Shown piece after piece: positions 23,397-34,699 of a stretch of 64,000 bases of DNA. Position 1 is the first letter of the stretch, and every line of letters starts with the position of its first letter. Source of the DNA: Linanthus parryae (Eukaryota > Streptophyta > Magnoliopsida > Ericales > Polemoniaceae); NCBI GenBank assembly GCA_023055425.1, contig JALGPY010000003.1, forward strand, positions 53,677,891 to 53,741,890, given 5' to 3'. Under the pieces are notes generated by a model, which had not been told where the DNA came from, did not search any database, and was given only the letters and a program-made list of their open reading frames with translations. The position numbers were made by a program, and so were the translations under genes.

Positions 23397-26053
23397 CTTG
23401 AAGTGGTCATCTCCAAGAAAAATAATTAAAAAAGAACTATGGAGCTAATGTTTTTTTACCATCAGGCTTAGTAAGGAAAAATCCAGTAAGGAGAGAAGAT
23501 TGAGTAAATCTATATCTACTGATTTTCAACCGTCTCTTGCTTGGAACTTTTATAATAAAAGTATTAACGAAATCGCATGTTATTTTTTTATCTAAGTCTA
23601 CTCACAGATCGAGAAACTATGGATTTGATATACAAGTGTGACACGACATGTCATGTGTCCAATCTGGATTAAATGGTATCACTTTTCACCATTCCTTTTG
23701 ACATGGTAAACAACTACCATGTCAAAAGGAGCTTCCCTACATTTATATCGGGTTTTCAGTAAGGTGTAATTGGTAGTTGTTTTCTAATGGACAGAGTTGA
23801 CAAATAGCCCCATAACTTTTGGGCAAATTTATATGACCTAAACGACAGTAATAAGATGGAAATACGCAGTATTTCTGTCTCCTCACCAAAATATGGTAGT
23901 GTGATCATCTATGAATTATTGTTCAAAAGTCGTCTGTCGTGAATTCCTTGAAGTTATTTGCACGTTTTAGTTTGAAATGGTGGTTTCATATCAAATATGA
24001 AACTCGATGGTTCCCTTCCGCAAGGGCACGAGAACATAACTGAGAATTATGCCGTAATAACAATGTGTTGCTAGGTGGATGAGAATGTTAACTGAGAAGT
24101 ATTCTTTCAAAGGTGTGGTGGAAAGGTCACTACAAGAGGTAGTTTGACAACAGGATGTCCACCCATTCACTCTTTTCACGAGGGTTAAATTCTGGCTAAA
24201 ACACCGTTTTCTAACACCAAACACATACTTTCGCGCTAAAATTAGATGAGTCCAATCTATGCAATAGAGAAAGCTTAGGGTAACTTGGTGCTAGCCCAGA
24301 AGAGGAAGAAGAAATCACGTATTACATTAAATATAAAAGTTGACAAACTACCAGACATGAATGATTAAATATTACTGTGGGACATGGTGCATTTTCACGT
24401 CACACTTGCATGCAAGAGGCTTTAACTCCTTAGGTATTACAATCTTAATTCTAATAACAATATCTAAATTTCATTGATACATATTTGTTATGAGAATACT
24501 GTTATTGGATCTTGAAACTCTATTCTAAACTCATGTTCACTGGCCCGACCAACCCGCCCAACAAAGTCACTAATGTCCAAGGTAAAAATAATTATTTTCA
24601 TGTCAAACAAAGAACGAATATAGCCCATGTTTTAAATCATATTTATAAATGATATTTGTTTCATATAAGCATGCACACTATTGGTTGGGTGGCATGAATC
24701 TTCACTCTTTACCCTAATCAATGAGGTTCATCATTACCTATACCTAGTGACCTGCACTACTCTTTAAACCAGCAGTGAAATATAGATCTTGGCGCACTCC
24801 TTCCAGATTGTATTTCATATGTCCCTTCATATAATTTCATACACAAATTACGACATGTAAAGATTCACTGGGTTTGATGGAGATTCAAGGGATAACCACT
24901 CATGAAAACATTGAGTGATACAAGTTAGTCCTAGATAGCATACAAAGCGCGGGTCTCTATCGGAGGCAATAGAAACCAAAATTTGTGTATGAAATTATAC
25001 CTTTAATAAGCATGGATTCCTTCCTTATGAATATTTTTTTACGATTGTAGAAAGGACAACCATACATTTGAAATAGTAATTAACCAGGTCTGGGATTAGC
25101 AAAGATCCTTGCCAATTTCCAACATTAATACCTGGAGCCTTTGATTCACTCTGATTATGTATTTTACGGGTGTTAATATGTGTTTAAAGGAAAGTCCAAT
25201 ATACTGTTAATTGTGGGTTATCTAATAATATATGATGCAAGAAATCTTTACTTTTGGAGCAAGCAATTTTTAGTGTTGACTAAAAGTCCACTTTTGTACC
25301 TTTGTAGTTTTTATCGTAACCGGAAAACTCAAAAGTGTGTTAGCAGATATTCGCTTCAGTTTCGAACTTTCTATGATGGTGATCTCTAGGTAAGACACAT
25401 ATTTGTCTTAACACATATCCGAATTGTTGACACACTCTTCCTCATAACCATACACTCATTATCATCATTATTTATCAGTGTCTGATTCCACGAGTAAATG
25501 GAAAAGGCCAACTTGTATCCGATTTAGAGAATTAATACCACGTGTCTCTTAGTACATTATGTTTCATTTAACCACTATACAAATCAGAAAACTATTTAGC
25601 CCAAAAAAAAAAACCCATATGTTAGTTTGCAGGTTCGAAGATCATAAACTACAACCATTGTCATCTTATAATTGCCGAACTACTATATCTCTTGGCCGCT
25701 GAAATATACGTATGGGTGTTATCTAGGTCTTACTATGTTAAACACGTTTCTGCCTAAGTAGGAATGATCGGGTACTCTCCACCATTTTAGGTTGTTCACT
25801 GTATAAAACCGTCGATCTGAGAAAAAAAATCAAACTTATATTTCTAGGTTACCATGTAATCGAACCACCAAATAGTAAGATATAGGACTTGCTGATAAAG
25901 TCTTTTATTTAGTCTTGATTCATAATCCGCTACCTTGGATTAGTGATGCTCCTCCCATATCCGCTACCCAAACATGGCGTCAAGGATAACTATATGAGAC
26001 GAACATAACAAATTTTGAAAAACTTGTAGAAGAACATCGATATTTTGCGCTTT

Positions 26054-26130
26054 AAAATCTAGATTATGAAATCCCTCCTACCTTGTTTTCTGTTTGAGAA
26101 AGTTAGGAGGGATTTCATAATCTAGATTTT
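26054..26130. repeat. Perfect inverted repeat, 27-bp arms
   Basis: Arms 26054-26080 and 26104-26130 are exact reverse complements around 23 bp. Confidence 0.95.
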
Positions 26131-28730
26131 AATGGAGTTGTCGAAGGGAAATATTTTGAGTTTACCTGATATTACCTTTTCTAAAGATGTATTTTTAGAA
26201 AAGGTACAAACACTAAGTACGTGGGGACATGTACTTGAGGGATGATATCTTTATACAAAGGGAAGGATTAATTATTGACACGTTAAATCCTCAGTGGCTC
26301 ACTTAGAGGGAAAAAAAGGGGGAGATTGTAATTTCACCTAGTTTCAAAGAATTATGGAATTGTAGAAAGTAAGTCTCCAACTCGCCCAAATCTATGCCTT
26401 GAGTCATAGATTAATTAATTAGAAGGATCACTTTGCAACACCTTGCAAATTTAGTAGGACTTATTCTTAAGTTTTGACTGATAAAAATAACGATTTTAAT
26501 CATATAAAAAGGCTCAATTTATATTGATGTATTATTTACCTAAGTGAATAACTATATTGTTTCTCAATATAGTTATGCCACCTCTTGCCTCTGTTTCTGA
26601 TATCCCATAGGTTCTATCCACCAATCTGTTCCTACTTCATCAAGAATCCCACTTTCACTAGAGCTACTCGAAAGTGTACTCCAATTAATGTTTAAAGTAG
26701 ATTAACACAATGGAAAAGTGCAACAACCCGCTTTATCCATCTCGTAAAGGTCCATCCTAGTTCTACATTGTTATGGTATACATAATAACTCTTAACATAA
26801 CTCAATATAATTCGAGTTCCCAAACGCATATCTACCCAAATATGGGTAGCTGAGGACAGTTGGGAAATATGCCATCCGACCAGTCTATTTTTTGTTATAC
26901 AATACCTTATATATGTATAACTATGATTAAAGTATGGTAGAAATATCTCTCTGTCAATCTATATACTTGATCTTGATAGACGTAAAAGAGTTGTGACAGG
27001 TCAAAAAAAAACTTTCTGAAGCACTCATACCGAGACCACCATCACCTGCAGTACCTGCAAAAGATCTTGTAATCAGATTTGGCAGATGGATGTTAGTAAT
27101 AAGTTACTACCAACTAATAATGTATAGCATTATTGTTCGGGTAATAATAGGCAACGACATTCTGTTTCTAAGTTCATACACACCTTACACTGTGAGAATC
27201 GTGTTGGGAATCCCACCACTTATTAGTCGTCAACTCTCTTTTTGTGTCATGAACCTAGGTAATAATTCGAATAACCTTCAAATCTTGACTCTAGTCGCCA
27301 CTAACGATACTTGACAAACACTCCAGTTATTTTTGATCAGAATAACTGGAGCTTGGTATCCACTCGCCATCATTCTAGTTCCTACGAATGAGGTGCCAAA
27401 CAAATTCTACAATAGTCATGGAAGAGTTCTAGAAACATGGTAGTACTTATATTAGATAGTACCATATTTAGAAAAAAGTCACTCAAATAAAACATTGAGT
27501 GATACAGTGGATGACTGATCTAATAAGTTACAGAGTTGAAGAACACAGATCTTAATGTTACTCCTAAGTTGGTCACCTTAATCGTATGAGGATCTCAAAA
27601 TCATACCTTCAAATTTTAAAAAGTAGTGGTTGAGATCCACCTATATTAAGAAGGATGGAATTTCGCATATGCTATCTAAGAAGATATAACTTGACTAAAG
27701 AACCGTTGAAAAAATCAGGTACTTCATCAGGCAAGCTTTAACATTAATACGAGGATTTAAAATTGGAAGGTATGATTTTGAGATTTCAATACATAAACAC
27801 AAGCAAGTACTAATACTCCAGTGTACATGTTTACACTTATCTATGCAAATACGGATTAATTTTATTGCATGATATTAGCTGACAGAGTATACTACTTTAA
27901 ACAAGACTCTTGCCATTCTGTACCATATTTATAAATAGATGGATTATAAATATTGATCATCTTTTGAGTGTAACCACATTGTGATAAGCGTCTCTTTTAG
28001 GAAATATTAGTTTGATCGTTGAAAAAACTGTTGTTGAAAAGATACCTGAAATTCAGTGGTAACAAAAAATAGTGCAGGTAATGTGCTCAAAGAAGCTGTT
28101 GACTAATAAGTCATGTGGTTTGAAGGAGTGGCATGTGAATGGCATTAGAGAGAGGGTATGATTTTGAGATTTCAATACATAAACACAAGCAAGTACTAAT
28201 ACTCCGGCTGGTCCAGTTTCCTTTATATAGTCCGATAAAAGCGGTGATGTTGAAGAACACCAAAAACACCAAGAACATGAAATTAATAAATAAAAAAATA
28301 CAAATAGGGGCAAAAGGGTCATAAAAAAGACAGTTTGGGGGAGGTAGGATTTGATTTATTAGATTTGATGGATATCTTATCACGTCCACATAAATTAGCT
28401 CAATACTTTATGTGGTGAAATCACTAACATCGAATTGATATGGAGATGAAAGCATATTTCATATTTTGAATTTAGCTTGTCTGAAGTCGATGATTTTTCA
28501 TACCAATTGAGCCTTGTACTAATTTCAAATAATAACTCAACTTTCTACTGCGTATTAGAATTTATAATATCAGATCTACAATTAACAAGAATAGATAGGA
28601 TAACTAGAACATTCATAGCTTTAAGTCCAAAACATGAAACAAGTCTCCAATCCGGTAAAAAGTTCACAAACCCTAGTTTTCCATCAATCACCTAGCTTAA
28701 AGAAGTTTAGTTAGACATAAAAGTGTTCAA

Positions 28731-28872
28731 CCTCAATACAAATTCCAGGGGTTTTATAATTGTTTTATACACAAGTATGATGATAAACTAACCTCAATAC
28801 AAATTCCAGGGGTTTTATAATTGTTTTATACACAAAAAATGATTTTTGTGTATAAAACAATTATAAAACCCC
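28731..28872. repeat. Combined direct and inverted repeat
   Basis: A 44-bp stretch (28731-28774) is repeated directly at 28792 and then in reverse at 28842-28872, with almost no loop between the second and third copies. The AATTCCAGGGGTTTTATAAT phrase marks the forward copies. Confidence 0.93.
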
Positions 28873-29028
28873 GAGTTTCGTAAATTTTTCAACCCCGCTC
28901 TATATACACAGAGTGGATATATGATGCCAAGTACTATTAGTTGAGCCCACCTAAATGACTCCCAGCGATCCTCCTTGTTTCACAAAAAGAATTCAAACCT
29001 TGTGCCCAATATCTCATAATGTATTATC

Positions 29029-29092
29029 CCTTTGTCTCCATATCCGGATTGGACACGAGACATAATAGTCACACTTGTATATCCAATCCATA
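29029..29092 (+). repeat. Copia LTR fragment inside the mosaic
   Basis: Matches 61294-61360 in the same orientation, sharing TATCCGGATTGGACACGAGA. Inverted versions of the same LTR stretch lie at about 22814-22870 and 23607-23670. Confidence 0.85.
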
Positions 29093-29360
29093 AGTGAGTG
29101 ATCTACAGGTAACATTTCAGGTGCAGACCAAAGTGGAAACACTGGAGGTGATGACAAAAATAATAGAACATCCCAGTGTCACCTTCCAACGCGAAAAGTA
29201 TCACGTCTCTACAACCCAAGACTGGCTCTTTCTCGTATTTCAGGTTGGGATGTAAGGTGTATCATATGAGTGATAATGAATAATATCAGTGTAAAGTTTT
29301 TTAGATTACATTAAGTTACGTCTATACAGGGGTTGGATGATATAAGAGGTAGGAAGTGGA

Positions 29361-29395
29361 GGGAGCAAATATCCTAGGCCACTCGAGGGATAGTG
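29361..29395 (-). repeat. Copia LTR fragment, inverted, inside the mosaic
   Basis: 35 bases exactly match the reverse complement of 61451-61485, including CCTAGGCCACTCGAGGGATA. Confidence 0.93.
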
Positions 29396-30761
29396 CTTAT
29401 ATTCATCACATCATTAGACATCAACAGGAACTGGGTTTATATGTGTGGTGCAAGATGAGAAATCTGGAGATTGCATACTTTAAATATATTGAGACATAAC
29501 AAATCATTCATGTTGTCAATTGCAATACGAACTAAGTACTAAGATACAACGTTGGCTTTCCCAGCAAATGTCGAATCAATCTGTTGACTTGAAGAACTCA
29601 GTAGAATCCCACTTTGCATTAAATTGTAAGTATTGAATTATCGATTAATTCATCTTTACTATGATATCTTTGTAGATGAAGGTATGCTTTCATCTCCACA
29701 GTAACAAACCACATCTTTTGTTTTGCTAACCAAGTCATCTGTTAGAAAATTGTAGATAATGACACAATTACTATAGAAACAATTCATTTTACCAAGTATG
29801 AGATTTCTAAGTTCACAACTAGAGATGTAGTACCCAAAAATCCTAGGTACCTCTCAGCTATAATGATATGTGATTTATATGTCGTTCTTGGCATATAAAT
29901 CACTAAATAAGGAAACACTCCCACTTGCAATAGTATGAGTAAGATTAACATAAGCATCTATTACGTTGTTTCTAATGTTACTCCCTAAAAGACCAGACGG
30001 CACGACTCTAGGGGTTTTAGGTCATAATGACACGCACGGGGGCTGAATTTGCGTGCACTTGAATTGGTGCGTGGCGGCGACGCGTATACTGGTTCCTGCA
30101 AATTAGTCCCTACGGTAATTTTAAATTCATTTTAAAATTTATAGACGTGATGAACTCATGTCGTGGTTTCTAATGTTACGGTTGTAATTCCATTTCTTTG
30201 CCCACCACGGAGAAAGTTCATGACATCTGTAAGAGTAAAACATGACTCATAGTTTAGGACGAGTACTATGACTGCGCTTGGTTAAAGAGTAGAAGGGAAC
30301 GAGTTTGTAGAATTTTCATGGTGTTGTGATGTGCTTTAGGGATATTTGAATTACTCAGAGAGTTGGATTAAGATCAGAAACTCCCAATAAGTTATCATGT
30401 TTATAGACGACCACTTCTCGAAGAACAATTAGTATAAACTAAAGAAGATAGGTGATGCCGTAAAGAATGTCTTAAACTTGTTTATCATAAGGTCTGGAAA
30501 TAACAAAGGAAAAAGATTCTACGAAAGAAGTAAATTTCTCAGTGGGACCCTAGTCGGTATAGAGTTTTAAAAATAATTTTTTTAAAAGGATACCACTGGT
30601 TTGCAATTTAGTTATGTGATCTCGGATAAAACATTGCACAAATACGTCTTATTTGTGCAAAGTAAGGAATAGCGATATGACGAGGATGCTGTTGTTAAGT
30701 ATTAACAATGTTATAGTGGATGAGAAAAGAAGAATGACTATATACGACGAGTAAAATTGTT

Positions 30762-30822
30762 TAAACATTAAATTATTAGACATATCAAAATTACTTTGAT
30801 ATGTCTAATAATTTAATGTTTA
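30762..30822. repeat. Perfect inverted repeat, 28-bp arms, 5-base loop
   Basis: Arms 30762-30789 and 30795-30822 are exact reverse complements. It would form a long AT-rich hairpin. Confidence 0.96.
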
Positions 30823-30927
30823 TCAACTAGATTCATATTTGGATACTTGGAGACAGAAATAGGGTCTGCATAGATATGACCGATCTTGTATCGTACTTAG
30901 ATATTTCATAAACATCTACGATCTGTA

Positions 30928-31049
30928 GGGTACCTCGCTACATTATCTAAGTCAGTTGTGTTAAAAAATACTCAATTGTCTCGAGACTCTTATAACGCCC
31001 TGACTATTGTCATTATGGACATTATTGTTGATAATGTAGCGAGGTACCC
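30928..31049. repeat. Inverted repeat, 20-bp arms
   Basis: GGGTACCTCGCTACATTATC at 30928-30947 is reversed at 31030-31049. Confidence 0.95.
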
Positions 31050-31404
31050 CATACCTAAAGATGATGCTTGTTCGAATGAAGTGGTCAGACTTTGGAAATT
31101 TATCTTGGCTGAAACATATGATATGCCACTCCTGCAGCAAGAACGACATCATCTCCTGGTTGTTCTAGATCGTTTTCATAAACTGGTCATCTCCAAGAAA
31201 AATAATTAAAAAAGAATCAGTATGTCAACTTTTTGACATATATGATTAAATTCTTATGACAAATTCTTGTTTGAACCTATAAAAGTCAGTGGCAATATGA
31301 TGCTGTGAAAGCAGAAGATATTGATAGACGACCACAAAGATATTAAACAAACATATCTGGTAATGCACATGCAGTATCCTCTTTCAGTTTCGCCCAAGGA
31401 ATTC

Positions 31405-31523
31405 AAAGTAGTAAGATGGAAATACGCAGTAGAAAGTTGAGTTTTTAGCCAAGAGACAAAGAAGACATCCCTAGGCGCGCAGCTATGGTGAAGGATATTT
31501 CATGCATTATTGATTCATGCACA
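31405..31523 (+). repeat. 119-bp fragment, second copy
   Basis: Partner of 19990-20108, one mismatch (GAGTTTTTAG against GAGTTCTTAG). Confidence 0.93.
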
Positions 31524-31643
31524 TTGCCCTAGCCATCTCAAGTTGTAATCCCAAATCATTTATCAGAGGCTTGAAAATAGTGTGACTTAATATGTATGTT
31601 TGCACATTATGTCCTTGTGGATTGCATCTCTAAACATTGATGG

Positions 31644-32257
31644 GACTAAACAATTCCAAAAGTCTTTCTTTACCATTCAACCAAACAATCAATTTTTGTA
31701 GTTGTCGAAGTATTCTAACTAAAAGTCTTTCTTTACCATTCAACCAAACAATCAATTTTTGTAGTTGTCGAGGTATTCTAACTAAAATAACAGCTTTGTT
31801 TAGTACAAGTCTTTAGAATTTTACCGGCTACAGAGAACCATTCAATTATAGAACCATTTTTTTGCACATGAAGCCAAGGGTGCAAAATACTAAATACACC
31901 ACTCATAAAAAAAGTAAAATTAAAAAAAAAATTGCTTGTGTTCCAATAAAATTATTATTTTAAATACATTTATTTAAAAAATAGAGTTGTCAAATAATTA
32001 CTAAATTGCCTAAATACATTTTATAGGCCAATTGAAAGAAGAAGAAAATTAGCAAAATAAATGTATACTTGTACAAAGTACTACCTCCGTTCTCTCTGAA
32101 TCTTCACATTTTGACTTTTTCTTCCGTAATCGGGCCACTTTGACCCAGTGATTTGGATAACCAAAAGATGCAATTTTTTGATTTTTTTTTATTGTGTTGT
32201 AGAGTGAAGTTTACTCTAGTGAATAGTGATAAAATTAAAAGGGTGGAGATTCAAAGA
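31644..32257 (+). repeat. Right copy of the direct duplication flanking the 13.5-kb insert
   Basis: Partner of 17520-18117. The original repeat unit continues past 32257 here, while sequence before 31644 belongs to the mosaic. This places the insert inside a once-continuous tandem repeat locus. Confidence 0.9.
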
Positions 32258-32659
32258 AAATAGAAGAAGTAGTAGTTGGCAATTTGGTAAATTTTTGACA
32301 ACTCTAGTTTGCCCAATTTTATAAATGTATACTTGGTTAGTGCTAAATTCTAAATACATGGCCTATTTGAAAGAAAAAATTGGACAAAATATGTCACCCT
32401 AATACCATTCGATTGTACAAATCTGTTCAATGAATAATTACCCGAAAACTGATTAAAATAAATAGTTGCACAAAAATTTAAGCATTGTTTGTAGTTAGTC
32501 CGTCATCAATTAAACAAATACTACTATTACTTGCTATAATGTGGTAAACTTTACATGATTAAGTGCCAAGCTCATTAGCATGAGCTTGTACCGGAGCGGT
32601 GCATTTGAATCAGTTGCTCGTTACTCTGCTTCCTTAGTCTGCTTAAGGCTACTTATTTT

Positions 32660-32695
<36 letters not shown>

Positions 32696-33272
32696 TCTGC
32701 TCCTTTGCCCTGCCACTTTTTTAAATAACTTGTCTTTTTTAGGACTAAGATAACTTATTATTTTAACAAACTGTTTTTTATTTTCTATTCATAAAATCTA
32801 TTTTTTAGAAAATAAAATAGAAGTTACGTAAGCAGACTTATTCAAAACCAAAACGTTTTAGAAAATTTAACAGTCGCAAAACGAACAATTGTTTATCTTT
32901 TTAAAAAATATATGTCAAAAGTCACATAAAATCGGAACACCAAGCAGGGTCTTACTAAGACCTTTAAACTATGGGCACTACACAAAAGATGTGGGACATT
33001 TTGAAGCCTTTAGTCAGCCAGAAAAGCAGCTAAGCAAGCGTCTGAAGAGTAACCACTTCTTTGTGAATCTGCCACTAATCATTACAAGCAATGGGTTCGA
33101 ATAATACACACGGTGAAGCCAAGCACTTGGTGAAAAACCAGTAGCCACACATTGTCCCCAAAAGACCAAAACCATACTGAGCTGGTCTAGCTGAAGTTGA
33201 AGATTAGTCCACACGAGTCAGTGAACCCACAGTTACATCAACATAGATGATTTCCCGCAGTATTCATGTATG
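32258..33272 (+). other. AT-rich noncoding: end of the tandem repeat locus
   Basis: A third, more diverged repeat unit is visible at about 32460-32640 (TATAATGTGGTA and GCATGAGCTTGTA phrases match 17388 and 17429). A run of 26 A residues lies at 32665-32690. No gene is visible. Confidence 0.6.
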
Positions 33273-33675
33273 TGTTGGAAGAAATGGTTTAGACGATAAC
33301 ATTTTATACCCGACTTTGAGCTCGGTTTGAATCCGACTCACTTGAGGGTTAACAACACCAATCGCATCTTTAGAAAGAGGGGACGTCCAATCAACACCAA
33401 CAGTTCGCTGTGTGCGGCGCTGTACGCAGGGCTTTCCACCGTCGCACAGGGAAGCCTTCATCCTGGGAAGCAGACGTCCGATCATTCCGCAGCAAGCACG
33501 TGTGGGGGACGAATCTGCTTTAAGGAGCCTCGTTCTTATGAACGAAACTGTCTTCCATCTTTGTACACAATTCGGAAAACTCACAGTCAGTAAGTTCGTT
33601 CTACGCATTTCTTATTTGTGGGTACTGTTTGATTAATTCACTTTTTTCTTTCTTCGGGCCATAAACCGTGCAACA
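33273..33675 (+). repeat. Left LTR of outer copia (403 bp, internally deleted)
   Basis: It matches the right LTR at both ends but lacks about 286 bp in the middle. At the gap, after AGAAAGAGG, about 20 bases (GGACGTCCAATCAACACCAA) replace the missing part. Part of this resembles GACGTCCGATC further along the same LTR, as if filler copied during break repair. Confidence 0.85.
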
Positions 33676-34043
33676 ATCTTAAAGCAGAGTCGCCAATTTG
33701 TTTGTGTTTTAATCAATCTGTGTCCCACAGTTTATTGTTGGTAAAAAGGAAAAAATTATTTTGATTCGTAAATCATCAGTACTGAAACGTGGTTAATGAA
33801 TTATTGTTGGTAGACTTTCAATACAACTCACTGTTTCGTCTTCTTTCGATTAATTGCCATCCTTGACATTAATTATTGGACAAGTCTGATTATCGAAACG
33901 TGGTTAATGAAGTCTCTGTTTGCTTCTGGTAATCTTAGTGCTCTGCTACTTGATTCCTTTCATAAAGATTGATTTCTGTATGTACTTTTCAAGTGTGTTG
34001 AAACATTATATTTATTACTTAGAAACCATTATAATAATTGTTG

Positions 34044-34246
34044 TGTTATGAAATAATGGACTGATTTATTGGTGAATATCCACCACATGTTGTAGGCCCA
34101 ATTGTATATATTTATTGATCCATTAACCCACCCTAATGCCTATATAAGGAGGCTTAGGGTTGAGAATAATATACATCTCAATACTCTTTTCCCTACACTA
34201 TTGTCTCTTTTTATTTTCTGTTTCTCTCAATTATAGTTTCACAACA
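34044..34246 (+). repeat. Left LTR of nested element (203 bp)
   Basis: Starts TGTTATGAAATAATGGACTG and ends TTTCACAACA. A TATA box (CCTATATAAGG) lies near 34140. Identical to 37874-38076 by eye. Confidence 0.96.
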
Positions 34247-34266
34247 CGTTATCAGCACGAAGCTCT
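34247..34266 (+). other. Probable primer binding site of nested element
   Basis: CGTTATCAGCACGAAGCTCT directly follows the LTR. This type of sequence is common after copia LTRs, but it is not the standard initiator Met-tRNA complement and I do not assign the tRNA. Confidence 0.55.
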
Positions 34267-34699
34267 ACTGCACTCGGATTGAACGAGAGATTTATCAAAA
34301 GAACAGGTATGAGATTATTTAAGAAATTATTAAAACTTTTTATCGAAAAAGAATAACCAAGCGTTAAATATAACTTTTGTTCTGATTTGTTCTTACGGTT
34401 GAATCCTGATCTAAATACATAATCTTGGGGGAGCCGAAACCAAACCAAGAACTTGTTCAGGCCTATGATTCTCGCCACCATGTGTGATCTGGACTGTAGT
34501 TAAAAAGAAAAACAATATAAAATTGTTAGTTTGTGATTGAACCCAGAACTTTATTAAGATAGATATTGACCCCTCTGACTTGGGCTTGTACATGCTTGTG
34601 TGTTGCATGTTAGCTGCTTTTTTTCTTTTCTTTAGAAGTTATTCTCTGTTACCTATAGTTTAACTTTTACATATTGTAAGTTCTGTTATTACTATAGTA

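Larger units (their letters stand above)
18118..31643. other. 13.5-kb mosaic insert of scrambled short fragments
   Basis: No gene, no ORF above about 95 codons, no LTR or terminal repeat of its own. It contains many inverted repeats with short loops: arms at 18265/18416 (66 bp), 18691/18716, 18963/18983, 19753/19779, 22906/22924, 23238/23363, 23693/23715, 24831/24980, 26054/26104, 26173/26194, 26548/26565, 27321/27341, 27594/27766, 28809/28842, 29870/29892, 30634/30651, 30762/30795, 30928/31030. Direct copies of 27-119 bp recur far apart (19924/30843, 19990/31405, 22986/30693, 23404/31184, 27769/28155). Pieces of the copia family at 61-64 kb occur in both orientations (18887, 19721, 20742, 22814, 23607, 29029, 29361). 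A piece at 29998-30071 matches 58476-58544 inverted. Confidence 0.8.

Noticed and set aside
18435..30000. Short open frames of 60-95 codons across the mosaic insert
   Set aside because: They have no recognisable motifs, cross fragment junctions and inverted repeats, and are as frequent as expected by chance.
18118..31643. Organellar (mitochondrial) DNA insertion, since plant mitochondrial DNA is also shuffled
   Set aside because: I recognise no mitochondrial gene, and several pieces clearly match nuclear copia sequence.
17520..32257. A giant LTR element using the 0.6-kb duplication as LTRs
   Set aside because: The duplicated sequence is part of a larger host tandem repeat, has no TG...CA ends, and no primer site or polypurine tract lies inside.
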